DNA from: a virus
Reading direction: 5' to 3' (one strand)
IMG/VR virus record: IMGVR_UViG_3300032954_000032
Location: 1-44,025 of that record
Length of the DNA: 44,025 nt
Part shown: positions 38,276-44,025 of the stretch, one piece after another
Numbering within the stretch: the stretch's first letter is position 1
Layout: the number at the start of each line of letters is the position of its first letter
Made by a program: the position numbers and the translations under genes
Notes under the pieces: model-generated
The model's database searches: none
What the model was told of the DNA's origin: nothing
Seen by the model: the letters and a program-made list of their open reading frames with translations, nothing else

Positions 38276-39202
38276 TTAGCTAGTAGCTGCAGAAGCAATG
38301 GTCCACTGCCAAGATTGGAATCCTGGCTGGAACATCGTGGAACCGGTATAGACTTTCGTTCCGTTGTTGACGATTTTATCGTCATCGAAACGAGGTCTCC
38401 AGCCCCAAACCTGGAAGGCCATATAGGAAGCGCGTTCCAAATCGACCACGAACCAGTAGTACTGGTAAGCATCGGGCAACCAGTTGCTGACTTTGTAATC
38501 GATATAGCCCAAGCCGTTTGCAAAAACGTTTGAGATGCGATTAGCAGAATCAGGGTTACCAATAGAGCGCAAAACTTCCTCCGCTCGTTCCTTGTTTTTG
38601 CGTCCGACAATTAAGCGGAGCTTTGTGCAAGGAAGCAAGCGGATGCCTTTGTCATCGTAAAACAGGTCCATTGCTTGCAAGGCGGTTTTCAGGTTGTCGT
38701 AAGACAACGAGAGAGTACCAAGCGTGTTGCTCTGCGTGCTGCCATCACCCATCGGGTGATCAGCCGCGTACAAAGCTTTACCATCGCCACCAGTGAAAAA
38801 CGTAGTGCCAAATCCAAGATAGAAGATCTTGATGCTGTTAAAGTCGATTCTCGCATTTAAGGAGTTAGCGACCCCGCCGACCAAATTATTGATTTCTGGC
38901 CAGAGGTTAAAACGCAACATTTCTTCAGAGATGGAAATAGCTTTGGTGAACTTTACCGGAGTAATAGTTACCGATTTTTCCTGGGCGATATCTTCACGCT
39001 TATAAGGTTCCTGTTCGCCAGTCATCTGAGCCATACCCAAGCCGCTAAAGTTCTCAAACTCGGAGTTCAAGATATCAGCGGTCCAGTCGGTCAAACCGAG
39101 CATACCGTATTCCAAGCGGGTGGAAAGCTGAGTCTGCTTTTCATCCCAAATGTGACGAATACGGGGGTCTGCTAAATCAAAAAGCTGTTGTATTGTAGCC
39201 AT
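38276..39202 (-). CDS. Major capsid protein
   Basis: A 308-residue protein with features of HK97-fold coats related to Mu-type: N-terminal helix (RIRHIWDEKQTQLSTRLEYG), SVTITPVKFTKAISISEEML, GKALYAADHPMGDGSTQSN and TKLRLIVGRKNKERAEEVLR (A-domain-like); the end AFQVWGWRPRFDDDKIV fits the P-domain. It is preceded by scaffold and followed by decoration genes. ITPVK...SEEM and yAADHPMGDG are diagnostic-like. Confidence 0.85.
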   Translation of the reverse strand: MATIQQLFDLADPRIRHIWDEKQTQLSTRLEYGMLGLTDWTADILNSEFENFSGLGMAQMTGEQEPYKREDIAQEKSVTITPVKFTKAISISEEMLRFNLWPEINNLVGGVANSLNARIDFNSIKIFYLGFGTTFFTGGDGKALYAADHPMGDGSTQSNTLGTLSLSYDNLKTALQAMDLFYDDKGIRLLPCTKLRLIVGRKNKERAEEVLRSIGNPDSANRISNVFANGLGYIDYKVSNWLPDAYQYYWFVVDLERASYMAFQVWGWRPRFDDDKIVNNGTKVYTGSTMFQPGFQSWQWTIASAATS

Positions 39203-39207
39203 TTATT

Positions 39208-39726
39208 TTAGCCCTGGGTAAAGTCAGATACCAAGACGAACTTGAACAAACCCTGCCGCAAGCCGCTACCCGTACCGCTGCCGCCCAACTGTTGCGGGTC
39301 GACTGCGGTGCAGATAACTTGGCGAGCCGTGCCGGTCATAGCGCCACCGCTGACGTCAACCTGTTGGATGCCAGTCGTGCCAATAATCTTGTAATATTGG
39401 CCGACAGAAGCCAGCGGGTCTAAATCAGCGTTCGTGCCCATCAACCATTCGTAAGACTGGTCTGCGACGAAACAAATCGGCTTAACCTGTGACTGCGGGC
39501 CGGTCGTTTCGTTGTTAGACGCCATAGTCTGGCTTTTCAAAACCACGCCATAGATGTCAGTCGAAGCAGTAGCAACTTCCAAACCAGTAGTCGTGACCGT
39601 AACCAAATCATTAGCAGTAAAAACTGCCGAATTTTGACCGATTACACGTCCGCCATCAGTATTGGTCGGGTTGTTGGGGGAAGTGGTGAGCTGTGCACCG
39701 TAAAGAGTCTGTGATGTAAGTGACAT
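39208..39726 (-). CDS. Capsid-associated small protein, 172 aa
   Basis: A 172-residue Thr/Ser/Gly/Gln-rich beta protein (VIGQNSAVFTANDLVTVTTT, GVVLKSQTMASNN), 5 bp upstream of the coat gene. Position between scaffold and coat fits a head decoration or cement protein. No family verified. Confidence 0.6.
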   Translation of the reverse strand: MSLTSQTLYGAQLTTSPNNPTNTDGGRVIGQNSAVFTANDLVTVTTTGLEVATASTDIYGVVLKSQTMASNNETTGPQSQVKPICFVADQSYEWLMGTNADLDPLASVGQYYKIIGTTGIQQVDVSGGAMTGTARQVICTAVDPQQLGGSGTGSGLRQGLFKFVLVSDFTQG

Positions 39727-39775
39727 AAGTATCTGTTGCTTGATAAATGTCCAACCACGACTTTAAAACTTATTC

Positions 39776-40528
39776 CTATACGGCTTCTTCCAATTTTTTG
39801 TCTTGCTCGGCCTTAATCTTGGCGTAGGCTTCAACAGAACCATACCACCTTACGGCAAGTTTCTCTTCTTCCGCCGTCAATTTGGGGCGAGTTTCTTTTG
39901 GAGAGGAATAAGCGGTTGAACCTCGGCTTATGCCAGCTTCGGAAAATGCAGCGTCCCGTCGGACGCCTTCAACCCGATTCTGGCGGTCTGCCTCAAGAAG
40001 TTCGTCGTTAAATTCAGCAGCATAAGCTCTACGCAAGTCTAGGATAACGCCCTCTTTAGTCCGTTCGCTTGCGACTTTAATTTTGTCGTAAGTTGAAAGA
40101 ACTGCTTTGAGCTTCTCCGGTGATTTGGCGAGTGATGGCTTATCGCTCAAGAACTCATCCAAAGCAAACTGGCGTATTTCAGCTTTTTCCTTTTCCAGTT
40201 CGTCCTGCACCGGAGAGACAGTCTGATGAATCTTTTTGAGCCAGGCTTGTGCGTCTGGATCATTTTCATCTATGACTTTCTCCACGGGGCCGGTCGGACC
40301 AGATTGGGATTCTTTTTTAAGCTGCCGTTTTTCCGCGCGGGCTTTTTGAAGGTCAGCAAGAGCAGCCTTTTTATTGGCTTCAATCACTTCAAGGTCCTTC
40401 AAGGCCTGCTGTTTACGAACTTCTTCTTCCGTTAGTGCTGGACCCGTAGCTCCGCTTGCGCCAGAGACTCCGGCTGGGCCAGTCGCACCAGTCTGCCCAT
40501 CATTTATTACCTTTTCAATGTCGTCCAT
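39776..40528 (-). CDS. Scaffolding protein with collagen-like N-terminus
   Basis: A 250-residue, very acidic and helical protein (EEEVRKQQALKDLEVIEANK, PVQDELEKEKAEIRQFALDE) preceding the coat gene, as in P22-type scaffolds. Residues 12-30 are four Gly-X-Y triplets ([20 protein letters not shown]), matching triplets in the fibre gene, and another short tract SGPTGPVE at about 75. A collagen-like segment in a scaffold is unusual. The C-terminal helices would bind coat subunits. Confidence 0.7.
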   Translation of the reverse strand: MDDIEKVINDGQTGATGPAGVSGASGATGPALTEEEVRKQQALKDLEVIEANKKAALADLQKARAEKRQLKKESQSGPTGPVEKVIDENDPDAQAWLKKIHQTVSPVQDELEKEKAEIRQFALDEFLSDKPSLAKSPEKLKAVLSTYDKIKVASERTKEGVILDLRRAYAAEFNDELLEADRQNRVEGVRRDAAFSEAGISRGSTAYSSPKETRPKLTAEEEKLAVRWYGSVEAYAKIKAEQDKKLEEAV

Positions 40529-40554
40529 TTTTACCGATTAGATATTTATGTGCG

Positions 40555-40767
40555 CTAACCGCTCCGCACGTTACCGATAGGATTAAACACGCCTACCGCT
40601 CCGTGTTTGGTGACATCAGGTTTTAAACCTGTCAGCAGGGCCGACTTTCTTTTCGGCCCCACTATAGATTTGTAACCGGAGTACTTAAACGCAACCTTCG
40701 TCTTCTTGGTGCTCTTGATGCTTAACGCCACCTTTAATCTGCGAGTGCATCTGGTGAGAATTGGCAT
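40555..40767 (-). CDS. Possible basic small protein, 70 aa
   Basis: An open frame of up to 70 residues with many Lys (KSTKKTKVAFKYSGYKSIVG, PKRKSALL) overlapping the 54-residue ORF's end by 83 nt. No SD is visible for the ATG at 40767; a GTG 12 codons later is an alternative. Composition matches its basic neighbours, so a coding role is plausible. Confidence 0.4.
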   Translation of the reverse strand: MPILTRCTRRLKVALSIKSTKKTKVAFKYSGYKSIVGPKRKSALLTGLKPDVTKHGAVGVFNPIGNVRSG

Positions 40768-40849
40768 CCGAACTGACTGCTTTCGGCCGGTGCGGTGCAG
40801 GAGACATCTTGAAGGTCAGGCTTTTTGCGGCTTGAGATTTAGTATTCAT
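40685..40849 (-). CDS. Small His/Gln-rich protein, 54 aa
   Basis: ATG at 40849 overlaps the previous TAA (TAATG) and encodes 54 residues, first basic (MNTKSQAAKSLTFKMSPAPH), then His/Gln/Glu (HQMHSQIKGGVKHQEHQEDE), ending CV. The TAATG junction is the same as in the four neighbours. No family. Confidence 0.5.
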   Translation of the reverse strand: MNTKSQAAKSLTFKMSPAPHRPKAVSSDANSHQMHSQIKGGVKHQEHQEDEGCV

Positions 40850-41052
40850 TATTTTCCCAATCCAAACACGGCTTTTCGCATAGCATTAAACTTGCGAGCG
40901 CCGAATTTGCCTTTAGTGTTCCCTGCGATTTTCGACTTATCGCTGCCGCGTGGTTTCATTTTTTTGCCAGCACCGATGGTAGTCCCCATAGACTTACCGC
41001 CTCGGTTGGCAACTTTATGCGGGCCACGAGCTAGAACTTTAATTTTGTGCAT
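40849..41052 (-). CDS. Small very basic protein, 67 aa
   Basis: A 67-residue protein, with about one third Lys/Arg and Gly-rich (KVLARGPHKVANRGGKSMGT, KKMKPRGSDKSKIAGNTKGK), likely a DNA-condensing or capsid-interior peptide. Follows the 38-residue gene after 2 bp, with SD-like GGGAAA. No family. Confidence 0.6.
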   Translation of the reverse strand: MHKIKVLARGPHKVANRGGKSMGTTIGAGKKMKPRGSDKSKIAGNTKGKFGARKFNAMRKAVFGLGK

Positions 41053-41054
41053 AA

Positions 41055-41171
41055 TTATTTCCCTTTCTTGGTCGCTTTAACTTTTGTCTGGGGTTTCGCT
41101 TTTGATAACGGCACGTGGCTGCGAACACCCTTAAGCGACTTGTCTTTGGCGTGCCGTGTATAATAGGTCAT
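41055..41171 (-). CDS. Small basic protein, 38 aa
   Basis: A 38-residue [23 protein letters not shown] then PLSKAKPQTKVKATKKGK, started by ATG overlapping the preceding TAA (TAATG). Its composition and coupling match the other basic peptides of this cluster. Confidence 0.55.
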   Translation of the reverse strand: MTYYTRHAKDKSLKGVRSHVPLSKAKPQTKVKATKKGK

Positions 41172-41392
41172 TAATTTCCTTTCGCCATAGACATCCGAGC
41201 TTTTTCAAACTTGGCTTTGTTCTTGGCTAAATTAAACTTCTTTTTTCCACCCTTTTTCGGAATCTTAGCTCCAGACTTGCGAGCGGTGGACAGCGCAGCG
41301 GCAACTGCTTGTTTCTGCGGATGACCTGCTTTAACCATCTCCGAAATATTCTTACTGATGGTTTTCTTAGACTTACCTTTTTTTAGAGGCAT
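41171..41392 (-). CDS. Basic protein of the [20 protein letters not shown] type
   Basis: A 73-residue protein starting [20 protein letters not shown], with [20 protein letters not shown] at about 21-40, a motif that recurs in small phage proteins (DUF6496-like), and a Lys-rich tail. TAATG junctions on both sides. A DNA-binding or virion packaging-associated role is inferred from charge. Confidence 0.7.
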   Translation of the reverse strand: MPLKKGKSKKTISKNISEMVKAGHPQKQAVAAALSTARKSGAKIPKKGGKKKFNLAKNKAKFEKARMSMAKGN

Positions 41393-41700
41393 TATTTTCC
41401 CTTCTTTGGCTGGAGTGTCTGGAACAGCATCTTGCCGTTGGCAAGGAGCTGCTCAAGCACGTCCACCCGTGATTTGTAATAAGCGATTTCGACCGGCGTA
41501 GATGCAATCGCCATTTTTTTAAGTGCAACTTTTACCGCATTTTCAAGGTAAGTACGATAACCCTTATGGGCGTAAGCTTTAATCACTCCATCCCGCATTT
41601 CTTCCTGAACTTCTATCGGCCGTAAATCATCTATTGGATAGAGATCAAATAAAGCTTCAAGCCTTGCGTTTATAACCTTATTCATTTCTTCGTCTGTCAT
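41392..41700 (-). CDS. Hypothetical helical protein, 102 aa
   Basis: A 102-residue helical protein ([20 protein letters not shown], then [20 protein letters not shown]) with a basic end. It is coupled to the portal by TAATG, the first of five junctions of this kind. It may be a portal- or head-assembly accessory. No family. Confidence 0.6.
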   Translation of the reverse strand: MTDEEMNKVINARLEALFDLYPIDDLRPIEVQEEMRDGVIKAYAHKGYRTYLENAVKVALKKMAIASTPVEIAYYKSRVDVLEQLLANGKMLFQTLQPKKGK

Positions 41701-43784
41701 TACATTCCCATCAATGCAAGTCCGCCTGGGGCTTGCTTTACTTGTGGCTTAACTGGACCAGCCTGTTGTGCAGGTTTGGCTGGCTGATTTCCCTGGGCGA
41801 TTTGTGAAGCATTTCCCGCTCCTGGCTGCGGAATTCCGCCGCTAGCCATTCCTATTGCCTGTTGCTGCTGGGCTTGAGTTTGGGTTGCTCCAAGTTCAAA
41901 CGTATCAGCAGGAATTTCGTAAGATTCGTTGACCCATTCAATAAGCGCTTTAGCATTGACTGGTACAAGTTGGGCAAGAGAAAGTCTCCACTGCGCGTAA
42001 TCCTGTCTCATTGCCTGATCTAACGTTCGGTTCCGCTCGTAGCTTGAGTTTTTGACAATCTGAACCTGGTAATTGTAGTCCTGGAACATTGAAACAGGGA
42101 TAGCAATAGCTTCAGTCGGCGTTCCGGACATTTCACCCATCTCTTCGAGCACACTAAGATCATCGGCCACGGTTTTTCGGTGGTCTTCATTCTTGACCAT
42201 CGAGCCGTCAATCAATTTTATAATTCTCGTTCCAGTACGGCCATCTCTTAAGTCGGTATCGTTGAGCTTAATGTCACGGTAGATCATCGCTTCAATCTCT
42301 TTGCCCTTCTTACCCGTGACTTTTTCAATTCTTGGAATCGAGTAGAACTGTAAAATATGGTCTAAGCGAAGTTCAGTCCGGTCCCGTTCCCCATCCTCCA
42401 GGAAGTTCATATTAAAAGTGAGTTTCTGCATCAAATCCTGCTGCTGAAGCAGAAGTTGCTTGGCCGTCAGCTTACCGCCTTTAGGCGAATACGTATTTCC
42501 CCCAGCAACCATACCGGAATTCTGCTGGGCTTGGGTCATTATGGTCTGGAACATCTCCTGTTCGCCCTGGGAGACACCAGGTAAGGTATCAAATTTCCAC
42601 TTGGTGATGTCTCCCACTTTCCGAATCTTATTCGGTGCAAGCGTATCATCCTCAATCAAATCATCTAAATCGCTGGACAAACCATAGGGGAGCAGGCTTC
42701 CGTAGGTCTTGTCGAGCATCATGTTAATCAAAGTATTTTGGACATCTTGCTCCCCCATAATCTTCTGCGGCGCACCCGCGCCCCAGAAAAATGGCAGCTC
42801 GTAAGGTTCAAAAATATACTTAGCAAACGGGTACTTTCCGTCCTTGAACGGAATCGGACCCTCATACATCACTACACCATTAATAGTGATTATGTGAGCG
42901 TTGTCTTTACGGCAGTAGTAGCGGAGGATTTCCACTTGATTAGCGGCGAGTTCAGTGTAGAGCTTGTTGCGGTAAAACGTGGTTGGTTCTTGCGTGAGAG
43001 CGTATGCCCCTGGCTTAATGTACTGCCAGTTCTTGTAGTGTGAAAATTCCGAAAATGCTTCGTCGTAGGTAGTGATTTTTTTCCAGATGACATATGGCTG
43101 TTTCTGGACATCAGGTTCGTAAGGATTGCCGATACAAAAGTCTTCAAGCGGAACGACAGTTTGGAAACAATCGTCGTAAATTGTTCTTTCTTCTTCCTCA
43201 TATTCCACCTTTCCGTCGATGGCATTAAAGCCTTTGACGTTTTTAAACTTCTGAACATTCTTCATATAGCCTTCATAGACAATTCCCGTGCCTTTAACAG
43301 TTGTCTCTAAGGCAATATCTAAAAGCCTGGCAGGACCATTTTCCTGCTGGAGGCTGTAATTATTAAGGTCGGAAAGAACCTCGGCCAGATGCTTGTTTAT
43401 AATCCCTGTCTTCTTATTGACAGCGATAATCTTCGGTTCCGGCAAGGTCATCGCTACTTTAGCAAGGTAACCGATGATAGCGTTACGAGTAAAATTGAGA
43501 AAAATATTGGATGTGGGATTGCCTGAAACAAGGTCCACCGGAGGTATATAACCGTTCCAGCGCATAGTCCAATCATCAATAGCATCGAACAAAGTCCGGT
43601 TATTAAATTGATTGTATGAACGCTGGATAATGATGCGTGCATCGGTGAGTTTTTTTAAGACTTTAATCTGCGCCAAGCGCTCGTCTTCAATGGGCACGTA
43701 AGGCGGGTAATCCATATTAGTCTCGTCAGCTAATGGATCTGACTTAACTTTGGATGTACTTGATTGTTTGGGCTGTTTAGGCAT
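41700..43784 (-). CDS. Portal protein
   Basis: The 694-residue protein (ATG at 43784) is the size of large P22-type portals. DERLAQIKVLKKLTDARIII starts the clip/stem-like helical region; FAKYIFEPYELPFFWGAGAP and TLINMMLDKTYGSLLPYG form the wing core, and a Gln/Ala-rich C-terminus (GATQTQAQQQQAIGMASGG) may make a barrel. It is the first gene after the tRNA/leader region. The reading frame extends 20 codons further upstream into the leader hairpins, but the ATG at 43784 directly follows a terminator T-tract, with its RBS (AAGGGG) inside the hairpin. Confidence 0.85.
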   Translation of the reverse strand: MPKQPKQSSTSKVKSDPLADETNMDYPPYVPIEDERLAQIKVLKKLTDARIIIQRSYNQFNNRTLFDAIDDWTMRWNGYIPPVDLVSGNPTSNIFLNFTRNAIIGYLAKVAMTLPEPKIIAVNKKTGIINKHLAEVLSDLNNYSLQQENGPARLLDIALETTVKGTGIVYEGYMKNVQKFKNVKGFNAIDGKVEYEEEERTIYDDCFQTVVPLEDFCIGNPYEPDVQKQPYVIWKKITTYDEAFSEFSHYKNWQYIKPGAYALTQEPTTFYRNKLYTELAANQVEILRYYCRKDNAHIITINGVVMYEGPIPFKDGKYPFAKYIFEPYELPFFWGAGAPQKIMGEQDVQNTLINMMLDKTYGSLLPYGLSSDLDDLIEDDTLAPNKIRKVGDITKWKFDTLPGVSQGEQEMFQTIMTQAQQNSGMVAGGNTYSPKGGKLTAKQLLLQQQDLMQKLTFNMNFLEDGERDRTELRLDHILQFYSIPRIEKVTGKKGKEIEAMIYRDIKLNDTDLRDGRTGTRIIKLIDGSMVKNEDHRKTVADDLSVLEEMGEMSGTPTEAIAIPVSMFQDYNYQVQIVKNSSYERNRTLDQAMRQDYAQWRLSLAQLVPVNAKALIEWVNESYEIPADTFELGATQTQAQQQQAIGMASGGIPQPGAGNASQIAQGNQPAKPAQQAGPVKPQVKQAPGGLALMGM

Positions 43785-43868
43785 AAAAAAAGAACCCCTT
43801 TCGAGGCTCTTTAGAAGGTCGGTGTGGCGGCGATGAAACACCACAACGGCCGACTAAAGAGGCTCGAA
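43785..43868 (-). promoter_or_regulatory. Terminator/antiterminator-like leader of the portal gene
   Basis: On the minus strand AAAGAGCCTC (43812 to 43803) pairs with GGGGTTCTTT (43798 to 43789) around a GAAA tetraloop, followed by TTTT and directly the portal ATG. The same segment CTAAAGAGCCTCGAA (43814 to 43800) can instead pair with upstream TTCGAGCCTCTTTAG (43868 to 43854), 14 of 15 pairs, and the stem continues with TCGG/CCGA and TGTGGTG/CGCCACA. The two folds exclude each other, as in attenuators and riboswitches. No ligand domain is recognised. Confidence 0.7.
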
Positions 43869-43888
43869 GTTGATTCATCGCTTTAATT

Positions 43889-43962
43889 TGGCGGCTCCAA
43901 CGGGAATCAAACCCGTGTTCTTGACTCGACAAGCCAGCGTCCTGTCACTAGACGATAGAGCC
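43889..43962 (-). tRNA. tRNA-Asp(GTC)
   Basis: Complete cloverleaf: acceptor GGCTCTA/TGGAGCC, D stem GTCT..., anticodon loop TTGTCGA (GTC) on stem CTGGC/GTCAA with one mismatch, T arm ACGGG-TTTGATT-CCCGT, G73 and encoded CCA. T loop base 56 is T rather than C. Its G1 abuts the CCA of tRNA-Met. The portal leader hairpins start about 20 nt after the tRNA 3' end. Confidence 0.9.
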
Positions 43963-44024
43963 TGGTAACGGGGATGGGACTCGAACCCATAGTCTGCGGC
44001 TTATGAAACCGCCGAGCGGCCTTC
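43899..44024. repeat. Terminal direct repeat, right copy
   Basis: Identical to bases 1-126. It marks the closure of the circular assembly. The last base (44025, A) does not match base 127 (G). Confidence 0.9.
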
Positions 44025-44025
44025 A
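43963..44025 (-). tRNA. tRNA-Met(CAT), duplicate partial copy cut by contig end
   Basis: The 3' portion of the tRNA-Met that is complete at 65-139, repeated because of the terminal overlap. It is not an extra gene. Confidence 0.85.

Noticed and set aside
38194-38610. Minus-strand ORF overlapping the coat gene
   Set aside because: Different frame within the coat gene with poor composition; the coat frame is well supported.

Overview
The window is one assembled genome of a double-stranded DNA tailed phage, apparently complete. Bases 1-126 recur exactly at 43899-44024, so the contig closes into a circle with a unique length of about 43,898 bp. The virion genes fit a short-tailed, P22-like podovirus: small and large terminase, a large portal, scaffold, coat, a gp4-like adaptor, a gp10-like tail protein, fibres and three candidate ejection proteins, with no tail tube, sheath, terminator or tape-measure gene. 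Stops TAA, TAG and TGA are all used normally. No integrase, polymerase, primase or helicase was recognised, so a lytic phage that leans on host replication is likely. The host is unknown; a Patescibacteria-type host is only a weak guess from the style of a few small exported proteins.

The late arm is on the minus strand and crosses the contig join. In transcription order it runs: small terminase, a zinc-finger peptide, large terminase, methyltransferase, tRNA-Met, tRNA-Asp, (join), a terminator/antiterminator-like leader, portal, a chain of tiny basic proteins, scaffold, coat, decoration-type proteins, adaptor, a collagen-like fibre, a glycine-rich adhesin, a glycosyltransferase, tail and ejection proteins, a PurD-like ATP-grasp enzyme, an XhlA-like membrane protein, a papain-like protein, a CHAP endolysin and a holin-like protein. 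It ends at a strong terminator near 19,600.

The plus strand carries two early blocks. Block 1 (3415-6247) holds an amidoligase, a small HTH protein and a class II glutamine amidotransferase. Its genes largely lack Shine-Dalgarno sites and share an A/T-rich motif before the start codon. Block 2 (8991-19105) holds HTH regulators, a ParB-like protein, a PD-(D/E)XK exonuclease, an SSB-like protein, a Fic protein, an HNH/NinG-like nuclease, tRNA-Asn, tRNA-His, many small proteins and several exported or membrane proteins. Between the blocks lies a minus-strand cluster of small overlapping genes (6844-8584). Its divergent control region (8585-8990) has two perfect DnaA boxes, divergent extended -10 promoters and two hairpin-T-tract elements, and is a candidate replication origin.

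The least expected content is non-coding. An array of stem-closed cassettes separated by a repeated linker of about 20-24 bp lies at 16083-16774, with similar cassettes around the tRNAs at 14565-14900. Hairpin/T-tract elements sit directly before start codons at three places. A 17-bp palindrome occurs three times between the terminase genes. Two nearly identical 15-17 residue hydrophobic micropeptides lie in different operons and differ mostly at synonymous positions. Together with the amidoligase/amidotransferase pair and the ATP-grasp gene, these are the best candidates for undescribed biology.
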